This document shows, piece by piece, positions 60,531 to 64,000 of a stretch of DNA of 64,000 bases. Position 1 is the first letter of the stretch; each line of letters begins with the position of its first letter. The notes under the pieces were generated by a model. It had not been told where the DNA came from. It made no database searches and worked only from the letters and a program-made list of their open reading frames with translations. The stretch spans positions 682,001-746,000 of the forward strand of contig NZ_CP017659.1 in NCBI RefSeq assembly GCF_015326965.1, given 5' to 3'. Origin of the DNA: Paenibacillus sp. JZ16. Lineage in GTDB: Bacteria > Bacillota > Bacilli > Paenibacillales > Paenibacillaceae. The translations under genes were made by a program, and so were the position numbers.

Positions 60531-61397
60531 CTATTCCATGTACTGCCGATGCCGGCGCTCAATCGCAAACAGCACTAGTACAATCAGTAAAATACAGAGA
60601 AACATCAGGGTTGCCGCCGCAGTCAGCTTCTGAATGTCGAGTGACACGAACATATTGTTCATATAATGCTGCATCATATAAATACTGTCATGGGGGTAAT
60701 CACCTGCGATCAGATACGTCTCACGAAACACTTTGAATGAATTGATAATGGACATGATCACAACAAAAAACATTGTGGAAGTCAGATAGACCAGAGTAAT
60801 ACTTCGGAATTGCCGTAAACGACCAGCCCCCTCAATCCGGGCCGTTTCGTAGTAACCCTTCGGAATTTGCTGTAGTCCCGCCAGGAATAAAATGACGTTG
60901 TAACCGATGTTCTTCCATAGGTACACAATGATTACGACCCAACGTGCCGATTCCGTCTTCATCCAGTCCACCCGTTCATATCCGAAGCTGTTCAGCCAGG
61001 CATTCAGGGAGCCGTTCCAATCAAACAGCAGCTGCCAGATCATGATGATGGAGGCGACGGGCACAACAAGCGGCATAACATAAGCTGTACGTAGCCATTT
61101 TTGAATATATGTATTTTTATTCAGCAGCATCGCTAACCCGAGTGACAGCATGACCATAAGCGGAACACTGACCGCACTGAAGTAAGACGTGTTGGATACC
61201 GCCTTGCGGAAGGAACTACTTTCAAGCAGTTCCAGGTAATTATCGAATCCCACAAATTCGCCGCCCACCGATTGGCTCATAAAGGAATAATACATACCCA
61301 TGGCAAACGGGATAAGATAAAAGAGTGTAAATCCGATACCGCTTGGCACGAGAAAAAACATGGCCGCCGAAGCATCCTGACGGAGCCATTTTTTCAT
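60531..61397 (-). CDS. Sugar ABC transporter permease (MalF-type)
   Basis: A 288-residue permease with six TM helices and the EAA loop YETARIEGAGRLRQFRSITL. First gene of the operon (permease, permease, HlyD adaptor, binding protein, secreted repeat protein). No adjacent sugar-specific regulator is seen; the VanRS-like system lies downstream past a terminator. Confidence 0.93.
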   Translation of the reverse strand: MKKWLRQDASAAMFFLVPSGIGFTLFYLIPFAMGMYYSFMSQSVGGEFVGFDNYLELLESSSFRKAVSNTSYFSAVSVPLMVMLSLGLAMLLNKNTYIQKWLRTAYVMPLVVPVASIIMIWQLLFDWNGSLNAWLNSFGYERVDWMKTESARWVVIIVYLWKNIGYNVILFLAGLQQIPKGYYETARIEGAGRLRQFRSITLVYLTSTMFFVVIMSIINSFKVFRETYLIAGDYPHDSIYMMQHYMNNMFVSLDIQKLTAAATLMFLCILLIVLVLFAIERRHRQYME

Positions 61398-61571
61398 GAT
61401 TGACTGATCCTTCCTTTCTCAGTAAAGTTTAAACCTCCATCCTGGCCTGTTACGCTTCCCAATGCATTTAGAATAGATGAGATTGCTTAAGAAAAAAGTG
61501 GGGAAATATTAAAAATACCTAAAATATTGAAGTGACTAGGCGATTTCGTTACAAACAAAAAGTGGTACAAC

Positions 61572-61602
61572 AAAAAGCACCTGAAAGTATCAGGTGCTTT
61601 TT
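61572..61602. terminator. Bidirectional terminator
   Basis: A perfect 13-bp stem (aaaaagcacctga / tcaggtgcttttt) with a 5-base loop and T6 on the plus strand, A5 on the left for the other direction. It insulates the permease promoter from the decayed region to the right. Confidence 0.8.
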
Positions 61603-61632
61603 TCGTGTACTTCAAAGTACTGTTGATTATCA

Positions 61633-61717
61633 AGCCCGTTAGTTGAAAAAAACAGCCGATCACGTTGGTCAGCTGCTTTGTTAATTTTCTTGAGCTGTCA
61701 TTTCCCGTTAGTTCAAT
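61633..61717 (+). repeat. Family-2 intergenic repeat (best-preserved copy)
   Basis: aagcccgttagttgaaaaaa, palindrome acagccgatcacgttggtcagctgc (diverged arms), tttgttaattttcttgagct, and right end gtcatttcccgttagttcaat. The right end sits four bases after the stop codon of a minus-strand coding remnant. Confidence 0.75.
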
Positions 61718-61720
61718 ATT

Positions 61721-61905
61721 TCATTTTCCCGATTTGGCTACCTCAATCATATCCTTCTTGCACAATTGGGTGCTTTCCTTCTCACGTGCTTCCATTCCGC
61801 TAAATTTAATAATTTCGCCAATTGTCCTTGTAGTTATGTTATTACGGTTATCAATATCTATTTTTCCTTTATACCCGAAGCGTGTATTGTGTTATTGGAA
61901 GTCCC
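61721..61905 (-). pseudogene. Unrecognised coding remnant
   Basis: The minus-strand frame RFGYKGKIDIDNRNNITTRT followed by IGEIIKFSGMEAREKESTQL and CKKDMIEVAKSGK ends in TGA at 61721; an upstream stop (EARDFQ-stop-HNT) breaks the same frame. The composition is protein-like. I do not recognise the family. The remainder, 61906-62109, holds nothing I can identify. Confidence 0.4.
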
Positions 61906-62109
61906 TGGCTTCCTGAATCATCTCTTACATGATCTTTTTCATTAGTAAAGTACATAGAAATCTTTCAACACCAGTAGCTCTTTCAGTATGAAATAGACGG
62001 AAGCGTAAGGGATTATTATCAGGATGGCGTTAATCGCAGATAACAGATCGGAGACGATAATCACTCCGCGCTTCTCTCCGGCAAGCTCGAACAGTCGTAC
62101 CATCCTGTT

Positions 62110-63035
62110 TTATTGGACAAAACCTTTGCCAGCTCGATTCGTGATCAAATCAACGATTCGTTCCATTGCTTTCTTCGCTTCCGGTAACGGAAACAAAGTG
62201 AAGATATGTATCATCTTCGGATATTCGTAGTAATCGATTGTGACGCCTTCCTTCCGGGCTTTGTTTCTGAGCTTCCGTGCGTCTGCGGCCATGAGGTCAT
62301 GAGTGCCGAAGAACAGGGAAACTTTGCCCAACCCTCGTAGGTTACCGTTAATCGGACTTAATCGATAGTCATTCAGGTCCGTATCGCCGGCATACAATTT
62401 TCCGACATAGGCGATCCGAGGAGGGGGTCTTTTTTCTCGAATGCCGGGATATCCGGATTAGACAACGTGATGTCTAGCCAAGGCGAGATAAGAATGATCC
62501 GACTCGGCTGGGGCATTGCTTTTTCCTTCAGTAATTGAGCGAGCCCTAACGCAAACCCGCCTCCTGCCGATTCTCCCATCAATACGATGTGCTGCGATGA
62601 AGTTTTCTTCAACAGCTGTTCATAAACGAAGAGCACCTGTTCATAGGATTCATGATGCTGATGATGAGGTGCTTTAGGGTAGACGGGTACGATAACTTGA
62701 TAACCGGTCATATCCGCTATTTTTCTAACAAATTTCCAGTTCATAGGCAGCGGCCGGTTAATATGCCCTCCACCTAACAAATAAATGATATATTTATGTC
62801 CTGCATGCTGATTGCCGCTTAGAACGTAGCAATCTTTCCCATAAGAGGGATCCATCACAATATCCCATTTCTGTTTGAGTTCTTCAGGCAACCTATAAGG
62901 TTCCGCATTCGCTATTCGTTTTTGATCAAGAAATTTCGCAAACCTCGCTTTGTCTGCAAAATTCTGTTTTCTACCGCTCATGTGCAGCATGGTTTCGATA
63001 AGCTTGCTTCGGATGCTTTGCTTCACTTCCATCAA
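62110..63035 (-). pseudogene. Alpha/beta hydrolase (HSL-type) with a frameshift
   Basis: The first part (63035-62400) has the hormone-sensitive-lipase-like layout: oxyanion LLGGGHINR (GG before H), nucleophile elbow LMGESAGGGFALGLAQLL (Ser), and SRIILISPWLDITLSNPDIP then KKDPLL. Near 62400 the frame breaks; a second frame continues AYVGKLYAGDTDLNDYRLSP with the catalytic Asp region FFGTHDLM and His region YYEYPKMIHIFTLFPLPEAK, ending at 62110. Between DPLL and AYVG only a few bases remain, so a small deletion is likely. Serine and Asp/His are on different frames, so no active enzyme results. Confidence 0.85.
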
Positions 63036-63082
63036 CCTCCTCAGTGGATTTCACGATGCAATATGCAATCGATACTACATGC

Positions 63083-63328
63083 TCAATATGAACAGAACAT
63101 GAAGCGAATGGGAAAAAGTGGTGGATCAGCAAGCAAAAAAGAGATGAACGGAATCGTCCACCTCTTAACCACACGAATAATTGAATTACGCGGCGATACG
63201 GCCTGTAAAATGACGGCCACCTTCATTCCTTTTTCTGCTGCGCTGTCAATCTCGACCGAACCGTTGTATAATTCAACCACACGTTTAACGATCGCAAGTC
63301 CGAGCCCGCTTCCGCCCGCTGCGCGGTA
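63083..63328 (-). pseudogene. Histidine kinase C-terminal remnant cut by repeat H
   Basis: The frame from the border of repeat H reads YRAAGGSGLGLAIVKRVVEL then YNGSVEIDSAAEKGMKVAVI, the G2 box and last strands of a HisKA-type kinase ATPase domain. All upstream parts are missing and the break at 63328-63330 coincides with the ctgcccgttag left end of the repeat. The C-terminal extension beyond VILQA looks non-native. Confidence 0.75.
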
Positions 63329-63330
63329 TT

Positions 63331-63500
63331 ACTGCCCGTTAGCTTAATAAATTGCATGGAAACTTAGTTAGATATCTATCTAATCGGTAATCGGCTCATG
63401 TTCTTGTCCGTCGACTCGGGACAAGGACTTGTACCGATAAAACGAAAAAGCCGCTTAAACAGCGACTTTCATTGGGAAGATGTTCTTGTCCTTTTCGGCA
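63331..63500 (+). repeat. Family-1 intergenic repeat, copy H (complete)
   Basis: actgcccgttagcttaataa, gatatctatctaatcggtaa, stem-loop 1 with a diverged left arm (ctcatgttcttgtcc / ggacaaggacttgta), stem-loop 2 (gccgcttaaacagcgac), tail gatgttcttgtccttttcgg. Directly abuts a truncated kinase gene on its left. Confidence 0.85.
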
Positions 63501-63619
63501 ATAGTACAATGTTCTTCTTACTCTCTAACGGAAAGACAGGCCGTAAGTACGGCCCTGTAAGTGCTTTAACACTTCCCGACATCACTCTTCACGATATATC
63601 ACACGGCTTGCAGCAGTGA

Positions 63620-64000
63620 CTATGATTGAATAAGCCAATCTGTCTCTAACGCATTCCAGTTTGGCGTAGGCACTTCCGACCTTGCCCTCCATTCGGCAAA
63701 GCCCTCATTCAAGGCTGCGAGCTCAACTGCTGTCCCATCAATCAACCCGCTAACCGGAAGCATGAAGAAAATCTTCAACGCCCAGCGGATTAAGTTTGGA
63801 TAGCCGGTAATCCAAGACGCCTGCTTCGCAGGGGTTAACGGGTACCCCATTGATTCAAGTACACGGAAGCCCTCTCCCATCGCCGCCACTAACTGACGCA
63901 TTCGCCTATCGTCACGGACAACCTGTTTCATCTGGAAGCTGTGGAACAGAATGACCATGTTCATAGGCACGACCAGCACCATGTGGTTTTTTAGCCAGGC
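63620..64000 (-). CDS. Ketopantoate reductase-like protein, C-terminal part (runs off right edge)
   Basis: The frame is open at the window edge (AWLKNHMVLVVPMNMVILFH) and continues through VRDDRRMRQLVAAMGEGFRV, LESMGYPLTPAKQASWITGY and ends NWNALETDWLIQS. The W..NH..L..P start and the helical layout resemble the C-terminal domain of PanE/ApbA-type reductases as found in Bacilli. The NADP-binding N-terminal domain would lie beyond 64000, so the assignment is provisional. Confidence 0.5.
   Translation of the reverse strand, partial: AWLKNHMVLVVPMNMVILFHSFQMKQVVRDDRRMRQLVAAMGEGFRVLESMGYPLTPAKQASWITGYPNLIRWALKIFFMLPVSGLIDGTAVELAALNEGFAEWRARSEVPTPNWNALETDWLIQS

Noticed and set aside
18351..63500. 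Repeats as integron attC sites
   Set aside because: The cccgttag ends are direct in family 2 instead of inverted, they do not match the GTTRRRY/RYYYAAC core pair, and no integrase gene is visible. Cassette-like behaviour is kept only as a hypothesis.
63398..63619. 73-codon plus-strand gene after repeat H
   Set aside because: The first half is repeat sequence and no ribosome site or family pattern supports the rest.

Overview
The window looks like a chromosomal segment of a Paenibacillus-type Firmicute. The reasons are sugar importers paired with YesS-type AraC regulators, very large SLH-anchored surface enzymes with DUF4855, GH20 and discoidin domains, LplB/YtcP/LipO-like transport proteins, AGGAGG ribosome sites, and many small two-component systems. 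Almost all genes lie on the minus strand. I saw no rRNA, tRNA, CRISPR array or complete insertion sequence.

Layout: (1) 1-7 kb is a YdfHIJ-like envelope module: histidine kinase, NarL-type regulator and MMPL transporter, plus an Asp23-DedA pair. Three promoters there share the same paired box with a -10 element at matching distance, so this is probably one small regulon. A decayed lipoteichoic-acid-synthase gene lies between them. (2) 7-14 kb is a patchwork of an APH-family kinase, DoxX, a MerR/aldo-keto reductase pair, an FAD oxidoreductase fused to a frameshifted ECF41-type sigma factor, and several broken genes (ridA, HxlR, a second doxX tail, an SLH tail). (3) 14-18 kb is a compact operon of response regulator, kinase, ABC ATPase and two ABC-2 permeases, of the kind used against antimicrobial peptides. 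(4) 19.8-30 kb is a carbohydrate uptake and use region: two permeases, a lipoprotein binding protein, a YesS-like regulator, a GH88 unsaturated glucuronyl hydrolase, a DUF2264 protein and a divergent AraC regulator. (5) 30-39.4 kb is an accessory, decaying region full of repeats and gene fragments (TetR, CzcO-like, Acb2-like, SUKH-like). It also holds a two-component system with a lipoprotein, an S41 peptidase and an AAC(3)-I-like acetyltransferase. (6) 39.4-48 kb holds two giant SLH-anchored proteins. (7) 48-51 kb holds an MFS/UspA pair and an XRE-cupin regulator. (8) 51-61.4 kb holds a VanRS-like two-component system and an unusual operon that combines a sugar ABC importer with an HlyD-type adaptor and a large secreted repeat protein. 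(9) 61.4-64 kb is again decayed: a broken alpha/beta hydrolase, a kinase tail, and a partial oxidoreductase at the edge.

The strongest unexplained signal is a pair of dispersed intergenic repeat families. All copies lie in the same orientation. Family 1 is about 165 bp and carries a near-perfect 17-19 bp stem (tcggtacaagttcttgtcc and its complement), a second terminator-like stem (gccgct..agcgac) and a third ttcttgtcc motif. Complete, partial and tandem copies lie near 18.4, 19.5, 30.7, 31.5, 35.9, 39.25, 51.1 and 63.4 kb. Family 2 is about 85 bp, with a cagctgatc/gatcagctg palindrome bounded by cccgttag motifs, near 31.0, 37.9, 38.8 and 61.7 kb. Copies sit exactly where minus-strand genes lose their 5' ends (CzcO-like, a hypothetical, a kinase) and at the stop codons of others, so they look like scars of insertion/deletion or a recombining intergenic element.
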